DNA of 64,000 nt from Quillaja saponaria (GCA_029379385.1 CM055617.1:15570679-15634678), one strand, 5' to 3'. Counted from the first letter of the stretch, positions 1 to 12,423 are shown. A program made the numbers and translations. Notes: generated from the sequence alone by a model not told the origin.

Positions 1-2955
1 TTATACATAATAATTAACTCTCAAATACAAAAATTAACCACTCATCTTTAACCTTTAACCGATTTCATTCATTACTTACACTTGCATTCATGTGTCTCAT
101 CAGATCCACATTAGGATTCGAAATTGAAATTTATATATTCAAATAACATTTAGTTTATAAACGTTATTGTTATAATCTTGTAATTACTAAGCTTATATAT
201 CAACTTATATAGATTTCTTTATGAAAATTTTCTATTAAGCTATTATATATCAAGTAGTATGAATTGTACTTTATGTGGTATGGTTGATAATGAAGAGACA
301 TTTTAAATGTTTTGACAATACACAGAGGTAGAAAAAACTATTTGAAAAAATTGAAAACACTAGTGAGTTAGAAAATATTAAAACTGTCCAAACTTAGAGT
401 TTGGACCAGTGTTCACTTTAATAGTTATATTTTTCTATAAGAAATTCCAAATCTAATTTTGTAAAATTTATAAAATACTAGACACATGTAGCTTTATAAT
501 GGTATATTATTTGAAAATTTTAGATTTATGTATCAATACAATTTATTTTTTGAAGTTGCATCAAATTTTGTAAAATGCAAGATTTTGGCAGCTCTGACCT
601 TACCTTAGTTATCAGAACATAACTTTCTTTAGGAAAAAAGAAATCCAATTCCATTTGTTGGATTTATTAATAGACAAGTATATATTTCTAGATAAGTATC
701 ATATGTATTATTTGGATTTGTATGTTATTACAGTTAATTATTTAAAGTTTACTCTTTTTAGGCATTTCACGACCTGCTTAGGATATATGTTTATTTTCAC
801 TTACATGCTTTATCAAATTTAATAAAACCAAGTTGAAACATTAACTTTAGAAAGTTAACTAGCTTTATTATTTAGAAACTTTTCATAAAATAAGTCTTGA
901 ACTCTTTCGATTCTTCACATAAACAAAACAGAGCACTCATAGAATTCCTAGTTGCCAACCTTTGATTCCGATATTTATAGAATTCTCATACTTGAGAATT
1001 AAATTACAAAACTTTCCAGTATAGTGTTTCAAGATGTTAGGAACAACTTTCATTCAGAGGTCCTAAGTTAATTCCATCTAAAAAACCCGAAAAAGTCATT
1101 CGGATTGACTAAGGTTCACTAAAAAATCTTGCATGACCTAGCTGCAGTCCAACAACTCTACTAACAAATATACTTGGAAACCAGGCTACAAATTTTGTAG
1201 GTATTATCTTGAGACCCTAACCTACATTTTTTTCTTTAGACCCCATAATTTAATTATGTCTTGAAAGCACCCAAAACACAAGACTTCTCTCACCCACGAA
1301 ATCTCCTGCTATCCTTTCAAAACCATTCAACTCTCACTTTTAACACTTAATCTCACAATTAAACATCCCTTGCCCATACTCGCTACCCATTATCATCAAA
1401 TCCTCAATTTACCATATTAATCAACCATTCTTTGTTCTCGTTTAAGACTTTTTTATTCAAATTCCAACTCTTAACTCATGTTTTTCACCTTCCTTCATTC
1501 ATTATACTATAACTAGTTTTATTTAGACATTTTTACAAGCATTTTAGGTGCATAAATTCCTACCCATTCCAAAGTTTACTTTTTATTAATCATGATCCTT
1601 GCTCCTACTATCATTTCAACTTCCAAACCCTTAATCCTAATTCATATAATTACTTTAATAACCAAAATTGTAAACCATGGAATTACCCCAAGTAAGAAAG
1701 TGGTTGTCTCCTCAAAGCTAAAACCATGTCTGTCCCTTCCATCAAGCTCACGGCTAAACCACCTTAGCCCTGCTGTAGCTCCCTCAAGGCAAAGTGCAAA
1801 GCAGCAGCTGCTGCACCTTCACCACCACACGGCTGCTGCACCTCCATCAAGAACAATTATTGCATGCCAAAACAGTGCAGCCATGCTTCCATCTTCAATC
1901 CCATGCTCTAGCCACTGCCTTGCTTGAAAGGGATTGCCAACTAAAGAAGACAGCAAAACTACATCTCCAAGACACCTTAACAGCTACACAAGGCAGGAGG
2001 TGGAAGATACACAGTCAACATAAAAATAGTTACATGGCCAATAACAGGGTGTAAAGCTCTTGGACAAGCAAGAAGGAGCTAAAACTGCCATAGAAGTGCT
2101 GTAAATCCAAGAAAACAGCCTGAATTTTTACTCTTTGCCACTTGCCGCCTTGTTATACTACAATTCCCTCAACCACTCTCCAACTGAACGAACAAAGAGG
2201 AGAAGAAAGATAGCCTTGTTGCTGCCCCCAAAACAGGGGAAACAGTGCAGTAGCAAGAACCAAGAAAACAGTCCCTTATTGGCAATTTAGCTTCCTCCCT
2301 CTTGGCTGTGCAGTGGAAAAATTGCAAGTGGCCTGGCAACGGCAGCACACTTCAACTCCACGCTCAAACTCCCACAAGGAAAATGCCAAGAAGCTTCACG
2401 AAGGACTAAGGAAAGAACAGAGCCAAATTTTAGGCGGTGGAGCTTCCTAAGGTAGACTTTCGATCCCAGAAAAAAAGAAATGCAGGAAAGTAAATAAAGA
2501 AGAAAGAAAAGCAAAAGAAAAGAAAATGATTAAGGCATAAAGTGGTAAACGCAAAAGTATCAATTTGTGGTGTGAAATTTTTCTTTATATATATATATAT
2601 ATACATCTCTTAATTGTTCATTACTCTAATGTGATTTGTTTCTGCATTCAGTTTACTTAGCAATATAAGATTCCTAAAATGATATCAAGGTTCAAGTCAA
2701 CCTAAATCTAATTATTATTATTAGTATTATTTTATTTTTTATACATATAAGTATAATATTTATTTATTTCATATACTTGCATTTATTTTATGATCAAGAG
2801 TTACACGAAATTAGTTCAAATTTCGAGTTTTAATATCCGGATTATATTATGTTCAATTATATTATTATTTATTTAATTTGTTTATTCTTATAACTTAAAT
2901 TTACACGTTATGTCTATAATTTGATTTTACGTTATTGGATTATGAGGATTATAAC
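1..2955 (-). repeat. Gypsy-type LTR-like repeat, truncated by window edge
   Basis: This stretch matches, in the same orientation, the repeat at about 60970-63544. Shared blocks include 740-960 with 61285-61500, 1030-1210 with 61720-61905, and 2760-2940 with 63340-63490. It holds no convincing gene. The open frames at 1592-2054 and 2287-2514 lie in a variable part of the repeat and have no recognisable domain. A (TA)n run sits near 2587. The large LTR-like copies further right run toward a TG...CA end, so I infer this is part of one large LTR on the minus strand whose remainder lies left of the window. The right boundary near 2955 is approximate, because the terminal bases differ from the other copy. 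Confidence 0.5.
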
Positions 2956-3272
2956 ACCTCACATATATTAATTAAGTCTCACATGGATCTTGCTGATCTT
3001 GAAAGTGAATCTGCTACATTTGATTAGTTGTATGACATATTTATGTTTATGGTCATAATATGTATTAGCAGACATGTTCGAAAATGAGTTGGTGATGATA
3101 AATATTATCTGAATAACATACAAAAATATCGGAGTAAAGGTTTGGTCAATTTTCCTTGTAAGACTTGATTTCCTCTTGTCAATAAATTTTATTTTATTTT
3201 TTCAAAATGTCAAGCTTTGTAATTTATGTTTCCTAGGTAAGTAACAAAGTTGCAATGAGACTAGCAATTCAG

Positions 3273-5330
3273 GAGATTTTGGACAGAAGGGTCCAAGTTT
3301 CAGATTTTTTGGACCATATGGTAAGATTTTTACTTTAATAGCCAAATGAGAATAATTGTTGACACCAGATTTTTAAAATCCTTTTTCTGGATCCAACTCA
3401 GCACTCTATATCATCACATCGGCCCATAAGCACAAGCCCACGGGCCCACAACTGACCAAAGTGTGATTGGCAACAGGAAGTACTGAAACCGAATATTGAA
3501 AATCCGGTTTCAAAGCATCTCCTGTCTCGTCACGGGCCCTGCCTTAGACTTAACAACAAGCCTAAAACCGGATTTTGAAAGCCCAATTTCAATGCTTGTC
3601 CCCCCATCCTTCAATTATTATTTTTTTCCGGTGAGTTGCAAACTTTTTAAAATTTCTTTTGATAATTATAGTGTATGATAATTTTCACAATTTAAAATGT
3701 ATGATAATTTTTGAATATGATTTTTTTGAAATATGTGATAATTTATAAATTTATAGGGTATGATATTTTATAAATTTAAAGTTTATGATAATTTTTTAAT
3801 TTTTAGTGTATGATATTTTATAAATTTAAAATATATAGTAATTTTTAAATTTATAGTGTGTGAGAATTTTTTTTATTATAGTGTATGAATTTTTTTAAAT
3901 TTAAAGTGTATGATATATTTAAATTTTAAAATGTATGATAAATTATATATATAATCAAATCTATCATGTCAATGAAATCACTAATTATCATAAGTCACCA
4001 TATTATCATAAATATAATAAAATTACTTAAAAAATGTTAATTAATTTTAAACTACCGAAATCACTAATTAATTTAAAAGTCACAAAATTAATTATAATAT
4101 ATAATTTAAATTAATTTCAACTTTAAATTAACTATAAATTTTAATTATACCAATTACTCCACTTTAAACAATAATATATATGATTAAATTATTAGCTTAT
4201 TTAAACCTAAAAACTTACTAATATATCATAAATATAATAATTATTGCAATTAACATAAAAATTACAATTTCAAAATTACTAATTATAACATATCATAACA
4301 ATTATTATTTCAACAATTATAATTAAAAATACAAAAAATACAAATAAATCCTAGAAAACAACAAGAGGTCTTCACACCGGAAAAGATATATAAGCAACAA
4401 CCCTAAAAAATACATGAATAAACTCACTGAGAACAATAATATATATATATATATATAGTTTATTATTAAATGGTGTAAGTAATTTTAATTTTAAAATCAA
4501 TTTTGTTTTTATTTTAAATGGTATACATAATCTAACTAATAATTAATGATTAAATATTACTAATTATGATATATAATATAAATTATAATACATTAATGAT
4601 TATACATTAAAACAAAAAGTTATTAAAAATAATAGAATTACTAAAAATCATATCATAATATATCATAAAATAGAATTTTAACAATTAATTTCAACTTAAC
4701 AACTAACAATAATTTTAGTTTTATCAAACTGAAAATTTAAAAACTTACCAAGTAATTGAAGAGTGTTTGCAAAGACAAAAAATTTTAACGTACAAAGATT
4801 GAAGAGGCAGAGAAACAAAGAAATTGGGGAAGCTTTGCGTGAGGGAGAGGAAGGGGAAAATGAGGAGAATATAAAGACTTAGAAGATGAAGAGGAAAAGG
4901 AAAAAAGAGGGTAAGGGTTGCAGGGGGTAGAGGAGTAGAGGGTTGGGGTGCAGGGCTGCATGCTTGTAGCCTTGTAACACACGTGAAGGAGCAGGGAAGA
5001 GGACAAGGCTGAAATCGGATTTTCAAAATCCGATTTTAGGGCTTGTCGGCCTTGCCTAATGGGGCCCAGGAGGCGGGGTCTGTGAGGGGACAAGTGCTGC
5101 CCTGAAACCGAATTTTCAATATCCGGTTTTAGTGCTTCCTGTTGATCAGTTGTGGGCTTGTGGGCGTGTACTGATAGGCCCGTGTGGTGATTTGGAGTGC
5201 TGAATTAGACCTAGAAAACAGATTTTGAAAATCCTGTGTCAACAATTACCCACTTTTAGCTATTAAAATAAAAATCTTACCTTATGGTCCAAAAAATTTG
5301 AAACTTGGACCTTTCTGTCCAAAAATCCAT
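3273..5330. mobile_element. Long-TIR (Mutator-like or foldback) element
   Basis: Sequence from 3273 to about 3612 is repeated as an imperfect reverse complement from about 4990 to 5330, giving arms of roughly 340 bp. The outer ends share the core GATTTTGGACAGAAGG (one or two differences). Directly outside both ends is AATTCAG (3266-3272 and 5331-5337), extendable to a 9-bp pair with two mismatches, a size typical of Mutator-superfamily target duplications. The interior is very AT-rich and has no transposase. The minus-strand open frames at 4745-5093 are simply the right arm read as protein. A non-autonomous MULE is the likeliest class; a foldback element is the alternative. Confidence 0.7.
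3655..3945. repeat. AT-rich degenerate tandem repeat
   Basis: A motif close to GTGTATGATAATTTTTAAAT recurs about eight times at intervals of roughly 30-40 bp between the inverted arms of the long-TIR element. Copies differ in length and by substitutions. It seems to be internal filler of the transposon, with no coding signal. Confidence 0.6.
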
Positions 5331-5337
5331 AATTCAG

Positions 5338-6412
5338 GTAGAGGGTATGAGGTAGAATCTAGGTTTGAATGATTGAGAGTCTTGAGAAAGGGAATTTCAA
5401 TGAATGCTTCAATGAGTATTTTTAGGTCTTCTAATTTAGTTTTTTTTTTTTCTTTGCAAATTGTTAAATCAACATTAACTTCCGAATAAGAGAATGATTT
5501 AACTTCGACCTCATTAGATTAATTTCTCATGTAATTGTTAAATATGAAAAATATTGCAAGTTATATATTGTCAATGCAGAGAATTAATAATAATTTTACG
5601 AAATAAAATTGAATAAGCAAATTTAGCACAACAGAGGGTAATATATATATTTATTGAAATGGGCAAATAATACTATATCTACGTTAGTAGTCATTATTTG
5701 ATTGTCGATATTTTGGACAAAAAATGACAACCGCGTAATAAGGTTGGCTGAGCATCGGATGACAACTTCTCATAATTCATCTTTAGGTATGTTATCATTT
5801 TTCTTTTACTTGCTATATTAATTACATCCTTGCAAATGCTTTGGTAGACAACTGGTTTTACAATTTTGATCTTAGTGCTTGGCTTGTTAAGATTTAGGTG
5901 CTATTGTCAAAGCTTTAAAGTCATTTTTTAAAGTTCAAAATAGAAAATTTATATGCTAATGAATTCCAATGATGTACTTGTCGGGTATTATCCTGTAATC
6001 TCTTTACCCAAAATCTAATGAATGTCTTAATTTTTTTGTTTTGTTTGTTTTTCACAAATATTTTTACATTTTTTTTTATTGTGAGCCTAATCTCATTTGA
6101 GATTCATGGTTGTTCCTCCCCACAAGTATTTTCCTGTAGACTTGAACCTTGATATTACATAGACCCTCAACTTTTGAGATCAAGCATACCTTACCATTTG
6201 AACCACACTTTATGAGTTAAATGTCTTCATTTTAAATTTGACAACAAGAGAAAAAAACTTATATATCTTTTTTATTTATATATATAAAGTTATATCTCAT
6301 TTGTTTTTGTTACCCCTATCAAAGAATTTATTTAATTAGAAAAATTTCTCTTAATTTTTAAAAGAGAATTGTGTTATTAATTAATTCTGCTAATTTCTTG
6401 AGTCCAAAATGA
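5338..6412. other. Intergenic, no gene seen
   Basis: AT-rich sequence with stops in all frames. It has poly-T runs near 5441 and 6068 and short TA repeats near 5640 and 6280. I see no motif, domain or RNA gene. Confidence 0.5.
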
Positions 6413-6420
6413 ATTCCACG

Positions 6421-7269
6421 TAGGGCTGGAATTCAAATAGCATAATTTGATATTTGAATTCGATAGAATTGTTTGAATTCAAAGTCGATTTGAATATGAA
6501 TTCAAAGTCGATTTGAATATGAATTCAAATCAAATAAAAATACTTTTTTAAAATTTGAATTTAAATTCAAATCAAATTCAAACTACATAATATTCAATTT
6601 GCTTTCAATCAAATTATTTGATTAAGTATTCGATGAACTATTTGATTAACTATTTGATTAAATAATTGATATTTAATAAAAAATAATTACATATAATTAT
6701 AAATTTTATGTATTTATTTAAAAATTTTAAAAAATATATTACCTTTACTATTTTTACTTTAGATTTGGATCCTCTAAAATTTCTTAGGAATTCTACCAAA
6801 TAGAGTTTCTTAATTTTTGTTAACAACAACTCTTTTAAAATATATTTTAAGTAAAATATGATTCAAATTAGAATTAGAATTAGAGTTAGGGATAAGATTA
6901 AGGTTAGACATACTTGTGCAACAGTGGTTAGCCTTAATATGATGCCATAATATGATGTTGATTTGTGTCTTGGAGTACTTGTATTTGTTTTTCCTTTTTT
7001 TCTATTTCAGTTATAAGGTAGCGGTGGTACTATTCATTTTTTATAATGATTATGTACTTGAATTCTAAACTATTAATTTTTATTTTATATATTTATATTT
7101 TTAAATTTTAAACATAAAATTTTTGGTAAATATTATTTTATGCAATGAAAATTCAAATATTCACCAAATTCAAATTCAAATATAATTTAAAATTTGAAGA
7201 GACATTCGAATTTAAATTTGAATTCGATAGTTGAATTCAAATACAAATACAACTATTATTTCAACTCTA
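6421..7269. mobile_element. hAT-like non-autonomous element (MITE)
   Basis: The left end begins TAGGGCTGGAAT and the right end reads, as reverse complement, TAGAGTTGAAAT: a 12-bp terminal inverted repeat with three mismatches of the TAGGG type seen in plant hAT elements. Flanking octamers ATTCCACG (6413-6420) and ATTTCATG (7270-7277) differ only by two C-to-T transitions, as expected for an aged 8-bp target duplication. The subterminal parts are rich in GAATTCAAAT-like words in both orientations. No transposase frame is present, so any movement would have needed a partner element. Confidence 0.7.
6481..6526. repeat. Two tandem 23-bp units
   Basis: The unit beginning AAAGTCGATTTGAATATGAA occurs at 6481-6503 and again at 6504-6526 with no difference. 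It lies inside the hAT-like element near its left end. Confidence 0.9.
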
Positions 7270-7622
7270 ATTTCATGTGCTATGTCTTCAAAAAAATAAA
7301 AATTAATTATAAGAAATAAAAGTTCGTTAAAGTTGCATAAAAATATTATATTTAATAAAATTTAGTAATAATCAAAATCTAGTACTACTAATATTCTATT
7401 AAACTAAAAAGAATTCAAGTACTAATAGAATTGGTTATTGCTATTATTATTATTTAAAATAGTAAAGAATATCTTATCAAAAAAAATAAAAAAGAATAAT
7501 TATGCAAGACTAAAAAATTTATAAAAAGGATATTTTAAAAAAAATTAAAGATTTCTCACATCGGGGCTTTTTTATATAGTATATAGATATATAACTATAG
7601 ACAATTAGGTGTGGGGTGAAGG

Positions 7623-7652
7623 GTGTATGGTGTATGGTGTATGGTGTATGGT
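7623..7652. repeat. Heptamer minisatellite (GTGTATG)n
   Basis: Four consecutive GTGTATG units, preceded by a looser GTGGGGTGAAGG stretch. It is a short simple-sequence array in otherwise unremarkable AT-rich DNA between 7278 and the thaumatin-like gene. Confidence 0.9.
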
Positions 7653-8184
7653 GAAAATTTTACATAGACCTGATTTTTGCATTAATTTTGTACTTAAAAA
7701 ATAAAAATATTATTTGATTTTTTTCTTTTGGAATGTCTCATTATTAAATAAGAGAAGAATAAAATGAAAAGAATTAATTTTAAATTATAAAATTAATATT
7801 TTGGAAACATTTGTAGGGATTATGACCACCTCTAGTCCCTTAAAACTCCTCTCTTGTTGAATTTACATAAACTAATTATATCAAAAATCACTATTACAAT
7901 TAAGTAAAACCCATATATGAGATTTACAAGGCTTTGCTAGTATTATATAAATATGTAGGAATGTCTTCAAGACTTGGAGAGAAAATAAATAAGGAAGCAA
8001 CTTATAAAATGAATTGAGTGAAGGAAAAAAAAAAAAAAAAAGGTAAAGAAAGTCAGTGGTACATTGTTGGGCAAGGTATCCTTTGATTTGAATGCTAAGT
8101 AAGCAAGGAAGCCTTTTTTATGCTGTCACCTGATTTCTGATTCACTCTTTCCCTCACGTATTCTTTTGTGCTTTTCAGTATACT

Positions 8185-8194
8185 CATAAATAAC
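8185..8194 (+). promoter_or_regulatory. Possible TATA element of the thaumatin-like gene
   Basis: CATAAATAAC lies about 45-50 bp before the start codon at 8238, a plausible TATA position if the leader is short. This rests on position and AT content only, in AT-rich DNA. Confidence 0.25.
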
Positions 8195-8237
8195 ACTCCA
8201 TTTCATGTCCTCTAATTATGAGTCAGTGTGAGATTAG

Positions 8238-9399
8238 ATGGCTAATCCTGTCAGTAAACTTCTCACACACCTGCTCTTCTTCATTGTCATTACATCAGGT
8301 AACAATCTCACACTTCTTTTGTTCTTCTTTTTTCTATTTTCTTTTTTTCTTTTTTTTAATTTTTAATTTTTTATCATATTCTTTCTCTTTTTCACTGCAC
8401 ATTCTTACTAATTTTCTGTGCATAATGTTGGGTTCCAGTACCTGAATTGTCTGAAAGCACCAAGACTTTCACAATTGTAAATTACTGCAAGGAGACAATC
8501 TGGCCTGGATTGACACATAGTGAGAACTTCAGCAAAGGTGGGTTTGCATTGAAACCAAGCCAATCAGCTGTCTACACCGCCCCAGATGGGTGGAGCGGTA
8601 GGATATGGGCAAGAACAGGCTGCAATTTTGACAAAGATGGCAATGGTAAATGTCAAACAGGTGCTTGTGGCACCTCTATCAATTGTACAGTCCCAGGTAG
8701 CCCACCTGCTACAATTGCTGAGTTTACCCTTGGTGAACCTGATTATTATGATGTCAGCCTTGTCAACGGGTTTAACTTGCCCATAGCAGTAAAAGCTGTT
8801 AATGGCAGTGGCAATTGTAGCACTGTAGGCTGCGATGGAGATTTGAAACAGAAATGCCCGTCGGAACTGGCTTTAAAGGAAAATGACAAAGTCATTGCTT
8901 GCAAGAGCGCTTGTGATGTCTTTAACACAGATGAGTATTGTTGTAGAGGAATGTATGGAAACCCTGTGGCATGTTTGCCTACAAACTATTCAAAGAGCTT
9001 CAAACAAGTCTGCCCTGCAGCATACAGCTATGCATATGATGATCCAACAAGTATAACAACATGCTCAGGGGCAGACTTCATAGTGACATTCTGCGGATCC
9101 AGGTAAGATCACAATTAAAGTCAAAGTGTAAATGAAACCTACCAAAACAGTGAATCATGTTCATAATCATGTAGGTTTTTATGAAAAGAATGTTCCGATT
9201 AATTGCCTGCATATGACTCAAGAATGTTGCTAATATTTCTGTTGAATGTAGGAATCAAACTGTGTGCTATTATCATGATAAGCAGCTTGCATGTAATGGA
9301 TTCAATGGATCAAACAGCTTCAAAGCCATCTCACACAGTTGGTGGACTCTGATGCTTGCCTTGCTCTTCATGTTCAATTTACTGATAACGTTTTCATAA
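8238..9399 (+). CDS. Thaumatin-like protein (PR-5 family) with probable GPI-anchor tail
   Basis: Three exons: 8238-8298, 8439-9102 and 9252-9399, all with GT...AG introns in matching phase, giving 290 residues. The ATG at 8238 opens a hydrophobic signal peptide (LLTHLLFFIVITS) absent from the long open frame that starts at 8447, which is internal to exon 2. Exon 2 carries the thaumatin fold: 16 cysteines, a GRIWARTGC segment, CQTGAC (most relatives have TGDC), AEFTLG and DYYDVSLVNGFNLP. In the acidic-cleft REDDD set I see Arg, Glu115, Asp125 and Asp221/222, but the VDG Asp is Asn130. Exon 3 adds two cysteines and ends in a roughly 20-residue hydrophobic stretch after an NGSNS segment, typical of GPI signals. 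Family members are secreted, often defence-related proteins; some bind or cleave beta-glucan. Anchoring at the outer plasma membrane is inferred. Confidence 0.92.
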
Positions 9400-11395
9400 A
9401 ATCTGTTCATGGAGTTCTCCTTCTAACTGTTGTATTCAAATGAATTTTGTTTTTCTTTTCATTTTGATGGAGGGCCAATATGGAAGAGGGGGATGGGGAT
9501 TTTTCCTTTGATTTCTCTCCTAAGATTTAAAAAGAAATTCCAAGAGGGTGTCTCCACCACATTCCAAATCTTCCATGTGTGTCTGTGTATATGCCATCAT
9601 CAAGTCTTTTTTCATCTTTCACAATTAAATCTTATAGGCCTTGACTGAGGGATAGCAGGGTGAAAAAACTGGAAGCCAAGTGATATAGGGATAGGTCAAA
9701 TTCCACTGCAAGTGGATAAATAGTATACTTAGTTCACCAAATTACACAAGTGCAGCACAAGCATTACATGCACCACAGGCATGCAGAAGCCTCACCGAAA
9801 TGAAATCAATATAAAATATCTTTCTCCTAATAGCAGCAACAAAATAACAGTTTAATACTCGATACAAATAATAAGAAACTGCTTGGACAGAGGAGGTAGG
9901 GGAGGAGGAACCATCTTACCTTACCAAGCAAGATATGGTTAAGTTGTTAATCACCCCAATGGTTATGATGCTAGCACCTGTCACATAAAGCTATATGCAA
10001 TGAGCGTGTATCTTCTGAAAAAAAAAAATGGTACTAAATTATGGTCTATTTCATTCCTGATTAAAACAATCAACCATTTGTTTTTTTTGTGAAACATATG
10101 AAAACGTAGACAGGTCTAGAAGTGCCCTCTTCTTGCAGTGGAGATAAGCAATATAATAAATGTGAATTGGCAAATATATCAAAGGACTTAACTACAGAAA
10201 CCTGCAACAAATAAATTTTAGTAGAAGAAATGTGACCTGAACATAATTGAAATGAAAATCAGAAACGCCTCCAGAGAAAAATGACTCTGAAGGGTTTCAA
10301 CTTGGTGATCTCCACTTTAGCTATGAGGTGCCTTCAGGAATGTCTTAAGCATTTCATTACTGTTATAAATTCTTGTGTAAAGCATTGCAACCAATTTTAA
10401 GATTATCCAATTATTTTTCATTTTCATTTTGATTCAAGCAGTGTGGAAAAAGAAAAAGAAAGATATACCTGAGTTTCTTTCCTACATTTAGGACTGAACG
10501 AGTAATTAGTCCAAGGGGAGTAACAATATTAGCTAAAGACTGTTTCTTGAAGAAAGGGGACAAGATTACATCTATCTGTATACAAATGAACCACATCTAT
10601 ATGGAATTGCTTCTGCTCTGACTTTCTGATTTTCTTTGTTCGCTTTTTTTAACTTTAAGCGAGTTTCTGATCTAGAACTTTCACCTTTAAATGGCAAAAC
10701 AGCTACTTGGGAAGCTAGTACTTAGTGCCAACGTCATTTTAACAAATTTATGAATTTATCTCAGGAACTCGAGTTCCCTTGTGAAAGGAAATGATACAAT
10801 TGAAGGTGACAATTAGGAGAATGGTTGCAGAAGACAACAAGACTAGTGCAACCTCAGTGGTTATCTGATAAAACAACCAATCAATTCTGTCACATGTCAG
10901 AGATGAAAGTAAAGATATATAAGATAATAAACAACTTCAGACAATCAACATGTTTTGCATTATCAGAACTTAATAGCAAGATTAACTTATACAAAGGTCT
11001 GTATTTGTTGTTTTAACTGTTAATACAGGTTTATAGAATAGCACATACTTTCAAGACTTGTGTTAGCCAGTGTATAACAAACTCAACTAACTGAACTAAG
11101 TGCTAAACTGCTAATAAAACGTTAAACAAAGCCACAAAGGCATCAAAATAGCTATTATAACAAAAAAATTAGTACATATTAAGAGCTTGGTAAAGCTGTA
11201 ACAAGAACTATATATTATGAACTTCTTGTGGTTTTTTTCTGTCTTCATTACAACTTCAAGAAAAACTAGGCTAAACTCGAGAAAGAGTTTGAAATAAATA
11301 CTTATATGGTCATTGATTAGTACAACTCTAAATAGCCTATGGAAGAAATTAACCAGATATGAATTGGGAGATAAAGTAAGGGAGAGTGAGAGACA
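9400..11395. other. Intergenic, no gene recognised
   Basis: The first part is probably the 3' untranslated region of the thaumatin-like gene. The remainder has only short open frames (for example 10411-10596 minus, 10825-11016 plus) without domains, codon coherence or splice-consistent partners. A poly-A run lies near 10019. Confidence 0.4.
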
Positions 11396-11399
11396 ACAA

Positions 11400-11650
11400 A
11401 ACCAACAAATATTGAACTTTGTTATTTACCTTCCACGTTCAACACACTCCACTGGAAGGAGTCTACTTTCAGCTGTACTTCTCCATCAGCTGGGTCAGTT
11501 CCTTCGCAAACTCCTACTCGAGCTCAACATCTTCTTCCTAGATCCTCCGCTTTAGAGCCAGTTTTTTATCTGCAAAATATTTTCTAGCATATCCCTCTCT
11601 GCGACAAATTGCTCAAACCCTTTGTTCTGTGAAGGCATAGTAGCCACAGT
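11400..11650 (-). pseudogene. Degraded coding remnant, unidentified
   Basis: On the minus strand a stretch starting MPSQNKGFEQFVAERD runs to a possible CAG acceptor. It is followed in another frame by a charged, helical-looking segment (EFAKELTQLMEKYS) interrupted by two stops, and then by a possible GTAAAT donor near 11427. This looks like a decayed exon pair, not chance, but I do not recognise the family. It lies just left of the first gypsy element, which may have separated it from other exons. Confidence 0.3.
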
Positions 11651-11731
11651 GAAAAGGATATGAACAAGAAGATACTTGTGTTTGCTACAGAGTCAGCCGA
11701 CTCATGGCTTTTGCCCGTGTATTTGGTTAGA

Positions 11732-11736
11732 GAAGT
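11732..11736. repeat. Target-site duplication GAAGT (left)
   Basis: GAAGT directly precedes the left LTR and is repeated exactly at 17373-17377 directly after the right LTR. This is the 5-bp duplication expected of Ty3-gypsy integration, and it fixes the ends of the element. Confidence 0.85.
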
Positions 11737-12373
11737 TGATGTGCATCATGAAAACAAAGGTGAGCCAGGCCTAGCAGCATCTATTTCTGGGCCAATTACT
11801 CGTTCAAGTCCAATGGCCCAAAAGCTTCAAGCAACTCTTATTACTCTGATTAGATGCACTACAAATGACCTATAAAATAAAGTGTAAAGAAGTTAGGGAA
11901 TTTTAACGAAGAGGCATGATTTTTAGAGAAGAATTGAAAAGTGCTTTTAAGTTTCCAATTTAGATTTCTCTTTCTAGAGTCTAGTTACATTTTTGAAGTC
12001 TGTTTGTGTTTTTCCTAGTCAAAATACAGTTTCCTAGTCTAATTTTCGTTTTTAATAATTACTAGTTTTGTAACGGTTTTTTACTTATTCTAAGAGTGAT
12101 GCTCTTGGCTTTTAAAGTCAGTATTTTGTTAAAGGAATGCTCAGTTGAAGTTAAAATGAAATTTGGCTAATGCTTTTCCACCATTCTCTTATCTAAGTTT
12201 ACACTTAGTGGTAAGACCTTGATCCTTATCACTCTCCCTTTTTTTTCTAGAGTTGGCGAATCAAACTTAGTTCTTCGTGAGTGTGGCTTGCAAACTTATC
12301 ATTCAAGACTAATAGTCCTTCTTCTTTTTTATTTAAATTGTTATTTCCAAAATTTATTCTAGGGTGCATATCA
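11737..12373 (+). repeat. Left LTR of gypsy element 1
   Basis: It aligns along its whole length with 16666-17372 but lacks about 70 bp present there, between the words GCAACTCTT and TTAGATGCA (around 11840). The many scattered substitutions suggest an old insertion. Confidence 0.88.
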
Positions 12374-12376
12374 AAT

Positions 12377-12388
12377 TGTATCAGAGCA
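12377..12388 (+). other. Primer-binding site of gypsy element 1
   Basis: TGTATCAGAGCA, followed by TCTGGTTT, begins four bases after the left LTR and resembles the TGGTATCAGAGC sequence complementary to the 3' end of plant initiator methionine tRNA. One base differs from the usual form. Confidence 0.7.
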
Positions 12389-12423
12389 TCTGGTTTAAAG
12401 TGAAACACGTAAGAAAGTGAAAT

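Noticed and set aside
1592..2514. Open frames of 75-111 residues
   Set aside because: They lie within an LTR-like repeat also found at 61-63.5 kb and show no domain or shared reading between copies.
4745..5093. Two overlapping proline/serine-rich minus-strand frames
   Set aside because: They are the right arm and inner flank of the long-TIR element.
8447..9106. Treating this as the whole thaumatin-like protein
   Set aside because: It starts at TTG inside exon 2 and lacks the signal peptide; the spliced model from 8238 to 9399 supplies signal, third exon and tail.
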